Positions 47,305 through 59,167 of a stretch of 64,000 nucleotides of DNA are shown piece after piece. The DNA comes from Gigantopelta aegis (taxonomy: Eukaryota > Mollusca > Gastropoda > Neomphalida > Peltospiridae). Below the pieces are notes generated by a model. That model did not search any database. It was not told the origin of the DNA and was given only the letters and a program-made list of their open reading frames with translations. The translations under genes and the position numbers were made by a program. Position 1 is the first letter of the stretch. Every line of letters starts with the position of its first letter. The stretch covers positions 31,415,737 through 31,479,736 of the forward strand of contig NC_054711.1 in assembly GCF_016097555.1 (NCBI RefSeq), in the 5' to 3' direction.

Positions 47305-47887
47305 CAATCTAATTAAAATTAGCTCCACTATTACATGTGGATCTAACACCAGCCAGTTCATGTCCACCAATCAAAACCTTACTTGCAGAATCATGCCAGT
47401 GATTTTAAAATAATTTGAAAACATTCCAAATTATCCTGAGGGTATACGATATGTTTCGTGTGAATTACGAATGCCTTAAAACATGTTTTATTTTATAAAA
47501 TAAATAATTTGTAATGTAAAACTGAAGACTGATTTAGTTAGGTTTTTTTTATAAATAAATAAATAATTTTTAATGTAAAATTGAAGATTGATAACCCACT
47601 CCATACGTATTGGTATGGTTCACTGTACTGCGGCCACTAAAATAGACTCGCCCGATATTTTTAGAATTTGTATGCTCCCAAATAACGTTATAAAAGGCGA
47701 AGTGTGATTGGTCAATATTTAAATTATTATTTACAGACGAAATGTTACCTGGACATTGGGGACTACGCAGTGTTGTTAGCAATCTGATTAAAATAAGTTC
47801 TACTGGTCTAAATAAGGCATTCGTAATTCACATGAAACATATCGTAGGCCTATACCCTCAGGATAATTCGGAATGTTTTCAAATTAT
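47305..47887 (+). mobile_element. Mutator-like long-TIR element, rearranged copy
   Basis: Left end is CAATCTAATTAAAATTAGCT with the same internal sequence as the 60.6 kb copy. On the right, after GTGTTGTTAG, a diverged end (CAATCTGATTAAAATAAG) is followed by a repeated inner segment, suggesting a nested or chimeric copy. Confidence 0.75.
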
Positions 47888-48054
47888 GTATATATAGCAA
47901 GAGATATATTTCAGTAATATTGTTTAATAAACATTTAATAACATTAAATAAATGTTTAATAAACAGTTTATTATTATTTTCATAATGTCAAATCTTTGAT
48001 GAACAATAAGCTGAAAAAAGTGTGGAATAACTAGAATACTGATAAGTACAAAGT

Positions 48055-48195
48055 AAAGTTTGTTTTGTTTAACAACACCACTAGAGCACATTAATTATCG
48101 GCTATTGGATGTTTAATATATTTCTCGTTCCAGTCAGTGCACTACGACTGCTATATCACAGTGACACTGGCCATGGTGCATATAAAAGATCCTGG
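48055..48195 (-). mobile_element. Rearranged SINE fragments (tail B and centre)
   Basis: Tail B (48055-48116) is followed by a centre fragment in the opposite orientation (CTCGTTCCAGTCAGTGCACT). Confidence 0.55.
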
Positions 48196-48883
48196 AGATA
48201 TGTTGTACAGTACTGTCAGTTATTTTGCTTTTTTCTCCGTTTACGAAAAAATATTAAAGTAACCGTTACGGGGCTATCAATTTTTACTGAGGGCTACTAG
48301 ATTTTATAACCTGGTAGCTCAGGTGGGTCAAGGCCTGCACAAAATCAAAGTGGTCTCTCCAAATTACCAAATGCAGTGCTTCTAGATTATGGTAGCCCCA
48401 CTCCTTTGGCTAGTGATATTCAATGTTGGGCTAGTAAATAACTACTGTTGCCATCCCCGATGGCTAGTGATTTGTTTTTTTCAAATGCTGCAGTTGTCTA
48501 TTTTGTAAATATGAATATCCTTCCCCCACCCCAACCCACCAATGTTAGTGTTTTTTAAGCTCTAACTCCCTCATTAGGAGATATTTTTGATTATTACATT
48601 ATTTAGTAAAATTGTAGTAACTTAAAGTAAAGTAGTGTATTTTTAATTGTGGCAAGTAAATGTTTTAAATATGTGCTATCCTGTCTATGGGATGATGCAT
48701 ACAGATATATATATACTAGTATTAGTAAACAGGTACAGAGATGAAAATTATTTCACTAGCCTGCCGGACCAGAACCAATTAAAATGTACTACCCTGCCAG
48801 AATTTATACTATTCCGCCAGCCTATAGAATGTGCACTAGTGGTGTCATTAAACAAAGCAAAGCTTCTTTTTTGAGTAACTTAC

Positions 48884-49256
48884 AAGTTAGTTTTGTTCTG
48901 TTGCAACCAGGAACTAGTAACTGTAGTAAGGAGTGAACATCGTCAAAGTTTTTGTGCGGTAGGTCAATTATGTCCTTCGACTTCTCACAGAAATCTGACT
49001 CGAACATTTTCTCAAACACCGGGGACGCCATCATCAACACCGATCGGCTGACATGAAGACATTGCCCGTCGACTCTCAAAACTAAGTCTGTGTAGGACTT
49101 TGCTTTGGTAAAATCATACGTATCGTTGCTATCGGACATTTTAGCAGACTTAGAACCTGACGCCGATGCATGTTTTTGAAGAGTATCGTCGTGTATACGC
49201 TTTCGTGGACGAGGCATTTGTTTTCGTTCCAAAATCTCAACAATTATTTCGAAAAA
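48884..49256 (-). CDS. BTB/POZ-domain protein, first coding exon
   Basis: First coding exon of a BTB-BACK protein; such proteins often serve as substrate adaptors for cullin-3 ubiquitin ligases or as scaffolds. The likely start is the ATG at 49217 (MPRPRKRIHDD); a second in-frame Met lies at residue 27. Residues 1-33 are basic and serine-rich. The BTB fold covers about residues 34-111, with YTDLVLRVDGQCLHVSRSVL, then ASPVFEKMF and IDLPHKNFDDVHSLLQLL, which are typical BTB core motifs. A pyrimidine-rich tract ending in AG (49258-49257) precedes the exon, so a spliced 5' UTR exon is likely upstream. The exon ends at 48884, followed on the minus strand by the consensus donor GTAAGT, and stops in phase 1. 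It joins in frame to 42567-42146. Domain and junction are seen; the cullin-3 role is family knowledge only. Confidence 0.9.
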
Positions 49257-49686
49257 CTGCAATTAAAATAAGTCAGGAAGTAAACAGCAAGCGTCACCGT
49301 TTTCCTAAAATGTTACGCTTGTTCTGTAATTTATAAATTAATCAATTCCTCCTGCTTCAGAGGCTCCAACAAAAATAATAAAGAGGTCACTTGGCTAAGG
49401 TTATTTGGTACATGATTAAATGATCACTCGGAAGATAAGGCTAAGCGCTCTGGTTTTCTGTCCTGCTTTGGGATTTTTTGTGGTTTTGTTTTGTTTTCTT
49501 GGGTTGTTTTTTTTACCCGTCCGTTTAAAATCATCGGCAGTTAATCTACTAAACGCCGAGTTCACGGGTTACTGGGGCGGAGGCATTATTTTTCCAGGAA
49601 AGGCGTTCAGCGTTTAAAAAAGGGCACCTACAATATTCAGGAAGAGGTACAACCGTTAAAAGGGGCATCTAGAATACTCAACAGTG

Positions 49687-49792
49687 CTCGCTACCATTTC
49701 TTATCATGTTTATGTCCCGAGTGAAATATTTTTTCAGTTGTCAAGAGCTTTATATTACGAGGGACATAAACATGATACGAAATGGTAGCGAG
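49687..49792. repeat. Hairpin repeat with long stem
   Basis: Left arm CTCGCTACCATTTCTTATCA, right arm ending TGATACGAAATGGTAGCGAG. The GTCCCGAGTGAA / ACGAGGGAC inner end matches the 12.1 kb hairpin, while the middle of the stem differs. TTACCCAT follows. Confidence 0.85.
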
Positions 49793-49989
49793 TTTAATAT
49801 CGTATTTCTTACCCATAATCGATTTTAATTTATATCACTCAACTCGTTTGGTTGACGTTCCTGTTAGGTTGTAGCGCGCCAATCACTTTGGTATGTACCA
49901 AGATATTTTTAACCAAATGGATAATAATTATTCATATATACCATTAATTAATCTCGCTTTTACTTAGCTCCTTGGCACCACCGTTCCCG

Positions 49990-49990
<1 letters not shown>

Positions 49991-50044
<54 letters not shown>

Positions 50045-50051
50045 GACAGAC

Positions 50052-50104
<53 letters not shown>

Positions 50105-50155
50105 TACATAGAGAGACAGACAGACAGAGAGAGAGACATATATAGAGAGACAGAC

Positions 50156-50197
<42 letters not shown>

Positions 50198-50353
50198 AGA
50201 GAGAGACGCACATACATACAGAGAGACAGACAGACACAGAGAGAGAGACACACAGAGACAGAGAGAGAGAGACACACACACACAGAGAGAGAGACACACA
50301 CACACACAGAGAGAGACACACACACACACACAGACAGACACACACAGACACAC
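49991..50353. repeat. Large compound (CA)n/(GA)n microsatellite
   Basis: A CA run is followed by interleaved GACAGACA, GAGA and CACA blocks over 360 bp. Long open frames here are low-complexity artefacts. Confidence 0.98.
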
Positions 50354-50372
50354 ATTATTGTTCACAGTATTA

Positions 50373-51750
50373 TAGTCCAGGAGCCAGGTCGATTTATCTA
50401 TGTTGGAGAGTCAGGAAGGTTTGAACATTGATTCTGATGTAATAATATGTGTAGATTTCAGATCTGCAACTCTTACTTGCCTAAACCTGTACGTTAATTG
50501 GGAATTTGCATATTTTCAATGGCACGTCAAGGTCAATTTGTTTTCGATCTGCTGATACCCAAACACGCCAGTCCACGAGACAGACAGCAAATTTCAGTTA
50601 TAGGGGAGATTAAACTCTTAAAAAACGTTTTTTGTGACGTTAAATATCCAAACTTTCCACTTTGATTTGCTGGATTTTCACAATTGGTCAATTTGACCTA
50701 CATTTTCAAGGTCAAATGAAAGTCATTGTTTCTGAATATATAATATGCTGTAAATGACACAATTGATTGGTTTCTTTTCATTCTTTCCAATAATAATGAT
50801 CAATAATTTTTTTTTTTATAAAATATCAATAATAAGTGTGATATGGTGGTTATGTAGATGGTTCAATGAAGTACTTTTAGGTACAAATCAAATGTATATA
50901 TTGTCATATAATACTTTGTTTGGTCAATAATTAGGTCAACCATCCGTGACAGAGCGCGTTTAATGATTAGTTTGGGGTCATTTAAGGTCATTTGGGGTTA
51001 TATTAGGAAAAAAATATTTTTTTACATTTTTCTGATCTTTGCGGGTAGGGCCTTTTACAAATATGCTACTTAAAATTCGCTTTTCATAAATAGATTATAA
51101 TGGATCGTCATATATTACAATTTGCATGCAAACTATAGGGAAATATGATACACAAATCAACTGATCTCGAAATTATGTGTTTACTAATGTCTAAAACATA
51201 TGTTAGAAATAATTAATGGTAGCTTTGTTAGAAATGGGTACCCATGCGTATTGATGTTTATACAGAGTAAGGTTTATGGTGAGGGTAGGAATCCACGCAA
51301 AATTTACCTGTATTGAGATCTGTTTAACGCAAGGTTTATGGTTAATGTAGGTTTCACACCATTGTGACATTTAAAGGTCACTTTAGGGATGATTTTAAAT
51401 GTCAGTGCAAGTCAAAATCAATATTTTGGTTACATTGGTTTAATATCTATGAGAGTAAGTTTTTTTTTAAAGTGTTGTGTAAGGTTTACTCTTGATTATG
51501 ACTAATTGATCAGTATATATTGCAATATTCATATAAACTAAGGGGAATCTGGAATGAATTTTAAAAACATTATTTAACAATATTCATTTCGTGTAACACA
51601 TCCTTCCCCAAAAATCTTAATGCAGGTTTTAGACCACTATCAATTTAGAGAATCTTCACATGTACCAATATGTATGGTTGGATATAGGTCTTCCCACATA
51701 TAACTCTCCTGACTCTCCGAAATAGATAAATCGACCTGGCTCCTGGACTA
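50373..51750. mobile_element. 1.4-kb element with ~42-bp inverted ends
   Basis: The left end GTCCAGGAGCCAGGTCGATT is mirrored at 51720-51748 (GATAAATCGACCTGGCTCCT). Each is followed inwards by a GGAGAGTCAGGA block and its complement. The interior lacks frames over about 70 codons and includes a fragment like MITE family 4. A TA or TTA target duplication is possible. Confidence 0.75.
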
Positions 51751-52540
51751 TTAGTCTTATGTATTAATCTTATATGGACAGACAATACAATTTGCTGTCC
51801 ATACCTGGTACTGTGATTGATATGCTAAGCCAGATGTAAATAATGTCTACGTTAACGGTAAAAAAATATATATGTTCTTGCCTGGGGCGGATCCAGCTTT
51901 TCTGATGAGTGGGGGGGGGGGGGGTCCAAGACAAAAAGGGCACCATAACATTATGAAAAGGCACTATTGAAAAATTACACACGGTTCACATGGACCATAA
52001 TATAATAGTGCTACAACAGGGACGCTGGCAGACATATTCTACAGTGTTCTATATATTGACAGAATAAATAAATTTGTAAAAAACCTAAAAATCCTAAATA
52101 AAAGGGGCACTTCTCAACTTTGAGGGGGGTCCAGACCCCTTGGAACCCCCACCCCCACTAAATCAAGTTTTTATTGTTTTGCAGTGTGTAACAGCATTGT
52201 CTAATCTTTCCGTTAAACATAGATGTAAACAAACAGAACATGTAACCCTTTCTTGTAGGTGCATTATATTTAATCAATTTAGCTAATGTATTATGTATTT
52301 TTATTTTATTATATCAATTATATATTAGCATACCATACCTAACCTAACACAACTGAGGTGTAGCACAGTAATAAACACAAATCACCTCACACACCGCAGG
52401 AATGTGCTTTCCAAATTTATAAATAAATTTAATGCAGGGCCGGACCCAGAAGACCGGGGGGGGATAAAATGTCAAAGGCCACCAACATCAAATAATAATA
52501 AAAATGTTATTTAATTTGCCTCTAAATTGGGAACTCATAC

Positions 52541-52628
<88 letters not shown>

Positions 52629-52637
52629 TATATATAT
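52541..52637. repeat. (TA)n microsatellite
   Basis: About 45 TA units with one interruption, 290 bp upstream of the transposase remnant. Confidence 0.98.
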
Positions 52638-52922
52638 GGATGGTGGTGCTAGGGGCTGGGGTTTGGGGGTGGTGTTTACATTTGTAATGCGAAAAACCAA
52701 AGGGCTATTGTTCGGACTCGTATGGGTTCAACCACTTTTTCATCCCGCAGACACAGCCCTGAATGTCCAAAATACGATAGCATTGCTTGGTCAATAACAT
52801 CATTATTTCGATCTATGACTGCACGTGCTATTGTAGCAATGTGTAAACCACGTAAAATACAAGTTAGGTAGGGTATATAAATTCATTGAAAATGTATTAG
52901 TCGACATTCTTGTTATTGTTAT

Positions 52923-54281
52923 TTGAGGAAAAATATGGGTAAATCGAAAAACACTTCAGTTGATGTAAAATCGTGTATTAAGGACGTTTTCGATTATTGT
53001 GAAGATGAATATCAGCGCGGTAGACCTAGGTATGCTTCTTATCAAATTGTCGATCGAGTTGCCGCTGCATTTAAAGTTTCGGTTTCAACAGTAAAAAGAA
53101 CTGAAAAATCTAAGCTCTACGAATCCGAGCACAGAAATCACTGTTAAAAAACGCGACCGAAAACTCATCGATTTATTTGATAAAGATGTTATTAGACGAC
53201 GAGTATACAGATTTTATAGAGAGGGCGAATTACCTGCATTACATAAGATTAACGTGGCTTTAAGGGAGGAATGTGGAATCAACATATCCATATCAACTTT
53301 ACGAAGAACACTCCATGACCTCGATTTTAAATACCAACATATGTCTACAACCGGAAAAGTGATTTTTGAGGACGCCAATATATCAGACAGGAGACTGTCT
53401 TATCTCCATGAAATATCCAGTTTACGAGAACAGGGGTATTTAATAGAGTATCAAGATGAGACCTGGGTGAATGTCAACCACACAACATCCCACCACTGGA
53501 CAGATATCCACCCGGGCACAAGTACCGCCAATCACCTGCCGAAATCAGACGCTGCTGATAGAGTTCCTAAACTCTGTTCGGTGACTGGGAAGGGAAAAAG
53601 ACTTATTATTTGTCATGCTGGCTGTGATAAATATGGATTGATAGATGGCTGTGAATTGATCTTTGAGGCTAAAAAACACAGACGGAGACTATCATGGTGA
53701 GATGAATCATGACAATTTCATCAAATGGTTTGAAGAACAACTTATGCCTTCTCTACCAGAACCTTCTGTTATCGTCATGGATAACGCAAGCTACCACAAC
53801 AAATTAACAGATTACACGATGTCCTGCACTAAACGCTAAAAAGGAAGAAATTCAGTCGTGGCTACGAAACAAAAATATACCTTTTGAGAGTAACATGACA
53901 AAGCCAGTTCTTTGTGAAATTGTGAAAAGTAACAAATGTGCACAGCAATTTGTTACTGATGATATTGCTGAACGCCATGGGCACTTGTGTCTCAGACTGA
54001 CGCCAAGACATTCTGAACTCAATCCGATAGAACTGATCTGGAGTCAAGTCAAAGGGCACATAGCTCGTCATAATGATGGTAAAATGACCACGGTGCGGAG
54101 AGAACTTGCACATACATTGAACTCTGTCACACCTACACACTTCTCTGACGCAGTTAAACATGTAATAAAAATCGAAGAAGATTTTAGAAAACAAAATAGT
54201 TTTATAAGAAATAAAATACCCCCTGTGATAGTCCCCCTTAACGAAGATAGTGATGAAGAAATGAGTTCGTCGACTGATTAA
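52923..54281 (+). pseudogene. Broken IS630-Tc1-mariner transposase, DD~82E type (Sailor-like)
   Basis: The DNA reads as a DDE transposase spread over three frames. The N-terminal part (52923-53147) holds a helix-turn-helix-like segment (RPRYASYQIVDRVAAAFKVS). The middle part (from about 53145) has ISISTLRRTLHDLDFKYQ, then YQDETWVNVN with the first catalytic Asp. After that come VIVMDNASYHNK (second Asp) and RHSELNPIELIWSQVKGHIA (Glu). About 82-83 residues separate the second Asp from the Glu, far more than the 34-41 of classic Tc1/mariner and as I recall for the mollusc-rich DD82E (Sailor) family. Frame changes near 53140, in the A-run near 53670 and near 53815 make it non-functional. The C-terminal frame ends with an acidic serine-rich tail. 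Terminal inverted repeats were not found. Confidence 0.85.
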
Positions 54282-54433
54282 GTTATTTCTCCATACCCAT
54301 CAGGAGTGTTACTTTAATGTATGCATGAACTCTTTAACACCAAAAACTATTTATTTCCATATCATTCACTATCAAACGACCTAACAACCTATAAACTAAT
54401 CGACTAGAAATGCATATAGACTACACATACATA

Positions 54434-54614
54434 CGAGAGAAATGTTTATTTAACGACACACTCAACGCATTTGATATACGTTTATGTGGCGTCAGACAAA
54501 ACGGTTAAGGAGCACAGGCTGGAACTAGACACAACTCAATGGGTCCACCATGTGGGATCGATCAGTCGACCTACCATGAGCGAAGGCTTTACCTCTGAGC
54601 TACGTCCCGCTCCA
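54434..54614 (-). mobile_element. SINE with large internal deletion, tail A
   Basis: Tail A (ATGTTTATTTAACGACACAC) joins directly to a degraded head A ending GCTACGTCCCGCTCC. The central block is missing. Confidence 0.7.
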
Positions 54615-54753
54615 TATACAAAAGAAGCCTTAAGTGGGGTTGGGGTTGTGCAGATGGTCACACCTCCACCAATCGCATGCATACCATATTCTTCTCTCTC
54701 TCTCTCCCTATAACCATATATTAAAATATGTTGAGTGCGTCGTTACATAAATA

Positions 54754-54756
54754 ACG

Positions 54757-54825
<69 letters not shown>

Positions 54826-54833
54826 GTCTCTCC
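54754..54833. repeat. (CT)n microsatellite
   Basis: Follows a SINE tail A piece (TTGAGTGCGTCGTTACATAA), so it probably grew from the SINE's terminal repeat. Confidence 0.95.
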
Positions 54834-55239
54834 CTTCAGCGCGCGCGCTTGTGTATTCCAAAATATAATTATAATATTTGATACATATTTTTTTTTCAAA
54901 CTGAGGTTTTGTCACTTCAACTCCCCACCTGAATCCGCGCCTGCTTCATGTTTACAGATATTTTCTTAAATATAGGTCATACTACGATTTGTGCGGATAG
55001 GACGATAGAACCGAACATTAGTTTGAAACGCACTATAGAATGATGCTTTTGATATGCAAATGACCTTAGTTATTTATAGGAGAAATAACGTGCATTCCGA
55101 ACACACAGAGATTTTTAAAAAGTGGAATTAAGTGCATTTTATATGATGATTTGTATATAAAACCTGTCGGGGTTTGGGTTTGTTTTCATGTAAATGCAAA
55201 GAAAACAAATATCGAATAGGAAATAAACGTAACATTTGC

Positions 55240-55420
55240 AAAAAACTGGATCTAAATAATTGAACAGGATAATAGTATTTCTTGTCATCCTGGTGTTTAC
55301 AATACCACAAAATGCATTTTACATTTATTTGTTTTCAAACTCTCATTCCTCTAAGGAGTAACGGTTTTGGAGTCGAGTTTTAGTCTATTTTTAAGGATAT
55401 TTCGCTGTTCCAATATCACA
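55240..55420. mobile_element. MITE family 2 internal fragment
   Basis: ACCACAAAATGCATTTTACA and GGAGTAACGGTTTTGGAGTC with TTTTAGTCTATTTTTAAGG match the interior of the 59.2 kb copy. The ends are not found. Confidence 0.6.
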
Positions 55421-55429
55421 GACTCTTGT

Positions 55430-56700
55430 TTCACTGTGTTGGAAAACTGGGAACTATTTTCTCGTGCCCCTATCCAGAAAGGTTCAGGCACGTCCACCAT
55501 GGATCCGCGTTCTGGCATCGTCAGCCCACGGTTCCATGGCGGTCACTGTGTTGTAACTTTAGCCAAATGTGTTACAGCTTTATAGATTAACTAAACATAA
55601 GCTGAGATTCCTTTTGTCCGGTTGCGTTTGCGGCTCCGTTTACGACTCCGTTTGCGGTTGCGTTTACAATACGTTTTGAGTTAATCCATTTGACGGCAAA
55701 GTATGCGTTTATACAGCCTTTTGGCAGAAAGTCATCATGGCGTCAACAATTACCGCACGGCAAAACGGATGAAACGCCCCACGGAGCGATTGAACTAAGC
55801 GCATGCGGTTTCGGATAACTAAACGCAAACGGACCGCACTAATGGAATCACTCTCACCTGGAACAAGCTGGCTTGATTAAACCGTGTAATTTATGGCTCT
55901 CTTGTTTAAATAAAAAATGAACACCTGAACGAGAAATAGCTCAATGGGCCCACCGACGGGGATCGATCCTAAACCGACCGCGCACCAAGAGGTGCTTTAC
56001 CACTGGGCTAGGTCCCGCCCCTGCAGCTAACTTGGGTGACGCCGATTGTTAGTATCTGAACCTGTGTAGCCATGTGACGGAGTGCGCGCGCGCGTGCGTG
56101 TTTGTTTATATCAACACATGCATATGTTTGGGGGGTTTTAATTTTGTTTGTTGTTGTTTTGTTGTTGTTTTATTTTTAGTTACGTTTTACGACTATATGC
56201 TACAACCTAGACCTTTTCATGTTCGCGGTTACATCTGGCCTCAGACCACAATTAATTTCGCTATATGTTTCTATATAGCCTTAGTGGCTATAACATTTTT
56301 ATTAATATCAGCAGGCCCGTGAAGTTTTGTATGTACCTTTGCCTGCATGGGGGACACATACCCTGAAAAGGACAACCCCTGTTGTCCAGCTCTTTCTCCC
56401 AGCATATTGGTTTAAACAGACACACCCTCTAAACCAGGCCGGAGTACACCAATTTTACACAAAAAGCACTACTTTTGCATGGGCCGGAATTACCACAAAC
56501 AAGTCTTCAATGTCAACAAGTTACACATGTTTACAAACTACATGCTATCCCCTGTCACTTCAGTCAAACAGTTGCCACTTCATAGCTGTCTGCCATGAAA
56601 TAATCACAGTCAAACAGCAGACTACTTGCGCGGTCAAACTTCCGGATTTCGGACAACCAAATGGGAAGATAACTGTAATCTGAGGCCATCTTTAGTTAAA
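55430..56700. other. Stretch with repeat fragments only
   Basis: Besides the SINE head fragment, GTTTGCGGTTGCG-type short repeats lie at 55620-55680. A GC-richer 118-codon frame at 56327-56683 lacks domains. No gene is called. Confidence 0.4.
55924..56022 (-). mobile_element. SINE head A fragment
   Basis: Only the tRNA-like head remains: GGGATCGATCC B-box and CCACTGGGCTAGGTCCCGCC A-box in plus-strand orientation. Confidence 0.75.
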
Positions 56701-56704
56701 CTTA

Positions 56705-56922
56705 TGTTATTTATACTTTTTTTCGTACGTACGAATTTATCTGTAGACAAAATCAAGTTTGGGCTTCTTACAAATATTATGACGACCAGAAACGCATTAA
56801 ATATACAGACAATGATATTATTCTAAACAAGAAAATATATTTAATATGCAAGTTTAATCGTAGAAATATTTTATTGGTCGGAAACATCTTACAATGCAGC
56901 AAACTCGGGAATGTCCTTTTAA
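56705..56922 (-). mobile_element. MITE family 1, half copy
   Basis: From the CGTACGTACGAA block to the end GCAAACTCGGGAATGTCC. The other half is missing. Confidence 0.8.
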
Positions 56923-57375
56923 GTATGCTTTAGCCCTCACATATCACGTACATACAGGTTAGGCTCGGAGGTCACTGCCTGACCTAAATAGCTCAGCTCG
57001 CCGGGGCAAAGAAATGTCGATAACGATACCTATGTTAGATTACACCGTACTCGCTTATTCATGTACCTGTAAGGCTAGGATACACCATAGGTTATAAACT
57101 GGGAGTGGGTGAGGGGGAGCGGGGATTTATATATTCGATTTCCATCTGGAGGGGCAATACATTATCTTCACAATGGCGGGGGGGGGGGGGGCAGTATTCA
57201 TTGCCCCTTCCCAGCCCCACCTCCCATCGCTTCATAATGTAAGCTGTTTTTAAAATATAACAAACGTCAAAACGTCCTGTATATAAAAGGAGATCTGTTG
57301 AACATGAGTAGCACTGAAACACGTTTTGGGGGCGAGTCGTGAGGATATTCGTGTGTGTTTTTATCGGAGGGAGGG

Positions 57376-57617
57376 TCTAGGATCGATCCCCGTCGGTATG
57401 CCCATTGGGCTATATCTCCTTCCAGCCAGTGCACCACGACAGCTGTATCAGAGGCGGTGGTATGTGTTATCCTGTCTGAGAAATGGTGCCTATAAAAGAT
57501 CCCTTGCATGTAGTGTGTTTTTTATATAAAGATAATGAGAATGGTCATGATGTCATAATCCAATAGCTGATGTGTTCAATGTGTTCTAGTGGTGTCGTTA
57601 AACAAAATAAACTTTAA
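57376..57617 (+). mobile_element. SINE, head A (partial) + tail B
   Basis: From AGGATCGATCCCCGTCGG through the central block, then a diverged tail B ending GGTGTCGTTAAACAAAATAA. Confidence 0.8.
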
Positions 57618-58549
57618 CCTTTCTAACTTAACGATGGCAGAAAACAGTCCCTTTAAACTAAACGAGCACACCGAGAACCAGTCAAATAATTTGCGAACGT
57701 TTGCGTCGCTCGTTTTCGCTGAACGCAGCGCTGGTATTGTGTAGTTAGTACTAAACCAAATAATTTCCGGCTGGGTGAAAGTTGGAGGTGCAGCGAACTT
57801 TTGATAGAGAAGTTAACACCAAAAGTCCTGTGATTGGTGATAAATGTGAGTTTTTGGGTGTAAAAAAAAAGTTAGTTTCATCTTTTCAAAACATTTATGC
57901 AATTTTATTTCATCTAGTACCACTGTGTCAAGTAGCAAAAAAGAAAAAAAAAAGTGCTAAAATTTTGTGTAAAACATCTGGTTATGCCGACAATTAGTCA
58001 TGAAAGGTACCATTTTGTTTACTTAATACTTTGAATTGGCGATTGTAGTACTGATACTTGTTGGTCATAGTTTTGTGGATATAGTGCATATACAGTAACG
58101 TACTCTTATAACGAACCGGAAGGGAACATAATAGTTAGTTATAGCAGTAGCTGATTGTATATATGTTCACAAGTTGGTTATTAATGTATATGGAGATAAA
58201 ACGGGACTTTACGATCAGTTCGTTTTATGCATGTTTGTTATAAGTGTACTTTACTGTAGAGTTTTTAAACACAAATGTTAACATGGTCGCCTATGGCATT
58301 TTATTTGGTATAGTACAACCTGTAGTATGGTCTGCGCTGTGCTTTGTTCAGCAAAAGTCCTTGAACCTCGAGCATATTATTCAGATCACCAAGTCACCCA
58401 GCTGAATAATAAGCTGACGTCTGCAACTAAACGACTACTACTATAGGTGAGTGTTTTGGGGATTCCTCAAGGTGCTGTGGTGAAGGGTATGCGATAGTTT
58501 TAGCTCGAGTACTCCGACCGTAAAGTGTGGGGGGGGGGGGGGCGGGGGG

Positions 58550-58740
58550 CGGGACGTAGCCCAGTGGTAAGGCACTCGCTTGCTGCGCGGTCGGTTTGGG
58601 ATCGATTCCCGTCGGTGGGCCCATTGGGCTATTTCTCGTTCCAGCCAGTGCACCACGACTGATATATCAAAGGCCGTGGTATCTGCCGATGATTATTAAA
58701 TCAATGTGCTCTAGTGGTGTCGTTAAACAAAACAAATTTT
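58550..58740 (+). mobile_element. SINE, head A + tail B, internal deletion
   Basis: Perfect head (GACGTAGCCCAGTGGTAAGG, GGGATCGATTCCC). The centre stops at GGCCGTGGTATCTG and jumps to CCGATGATTATTAAATCAAT, so the middle is lost. A G-run precedes it. Confidence 0.85.
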
Positions 58741-58856
58741 AACTGACCATACGATAGGCCGAGTGTTCACTAGCCGTGGTCTGCTTACATCAAGTAAATA
58801 AACCACGGGCCAAAAGCGTACGAGACGGAGGGGGGGGGGGGCAGGGGGAACCTGGC

Positions 58857-59092
58857 ATAGGCGTGCGGGCTATCATTTTTGTAGGGGGGCGGGGGGGGGG
58901 GGGGGGCAGCTGGTTTTTGCTCGAATTAAAAAAATATGTCCGAATCTGCATAACAACATTTATTCATATTAGCATTACTACCAAACAGATCTATAGGGCT
59001 GCAAACGAATCTCTATACATTTTTACATGGGTTACAACTAATTTTGAGGTTAGAATGATGGAAATACATGGTTAAAAGGTCTCAGGTTGGCG
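58857..59092 (+). repeat. Dispersed repeat X, longest continuous copy
   Basis: Runs from ATAGGCGTGCGGGCTATCAT through TTATTCATATTAGCATTACT and GGGCTGCAAACGAATCTCTA to AAAGGTCTCAGGTTGGCG. G-rich near its start. No inverted ends or coding frame; class unknown. Confidence 0.7.
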
Positions 59093-59167
59093 ACAATGTT
59101 AATGTATGTGATTAAAAACACCATGATCCATACATATGAATACTCCAACCTCCCCGCCCCCCTAGTA

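Larger units (their letters stand above)
42568..48883 (-). other. Intron 1 of the BTB gene (6.3 kb)
   Basis: The intron is bounded by GT (donor side, 48883) and AG (acceptor side, 42568) on the minus strand. It holds an L1/Tx1-type LINE remnant, at least six SINE copies, a Mutator-like fragment, a SINE-like retroposon with target duplication, and a nested pair of TTAA elements close to exon 2. No other coding exon of this gene is visible inside it. Confidence 0.8.

Noticed and set aside
49944-50365. Open frames of 121-135 codons rich in Cys, Val, Ser and Leu
   Set aside because: They are translations of a CA/GA microsatellite.
56327-56683. 118-codon plus-strand frame
   Set aside because: No domain, no splice or promoter support, and it borders a MITE fragment; the composition alone is not enough.
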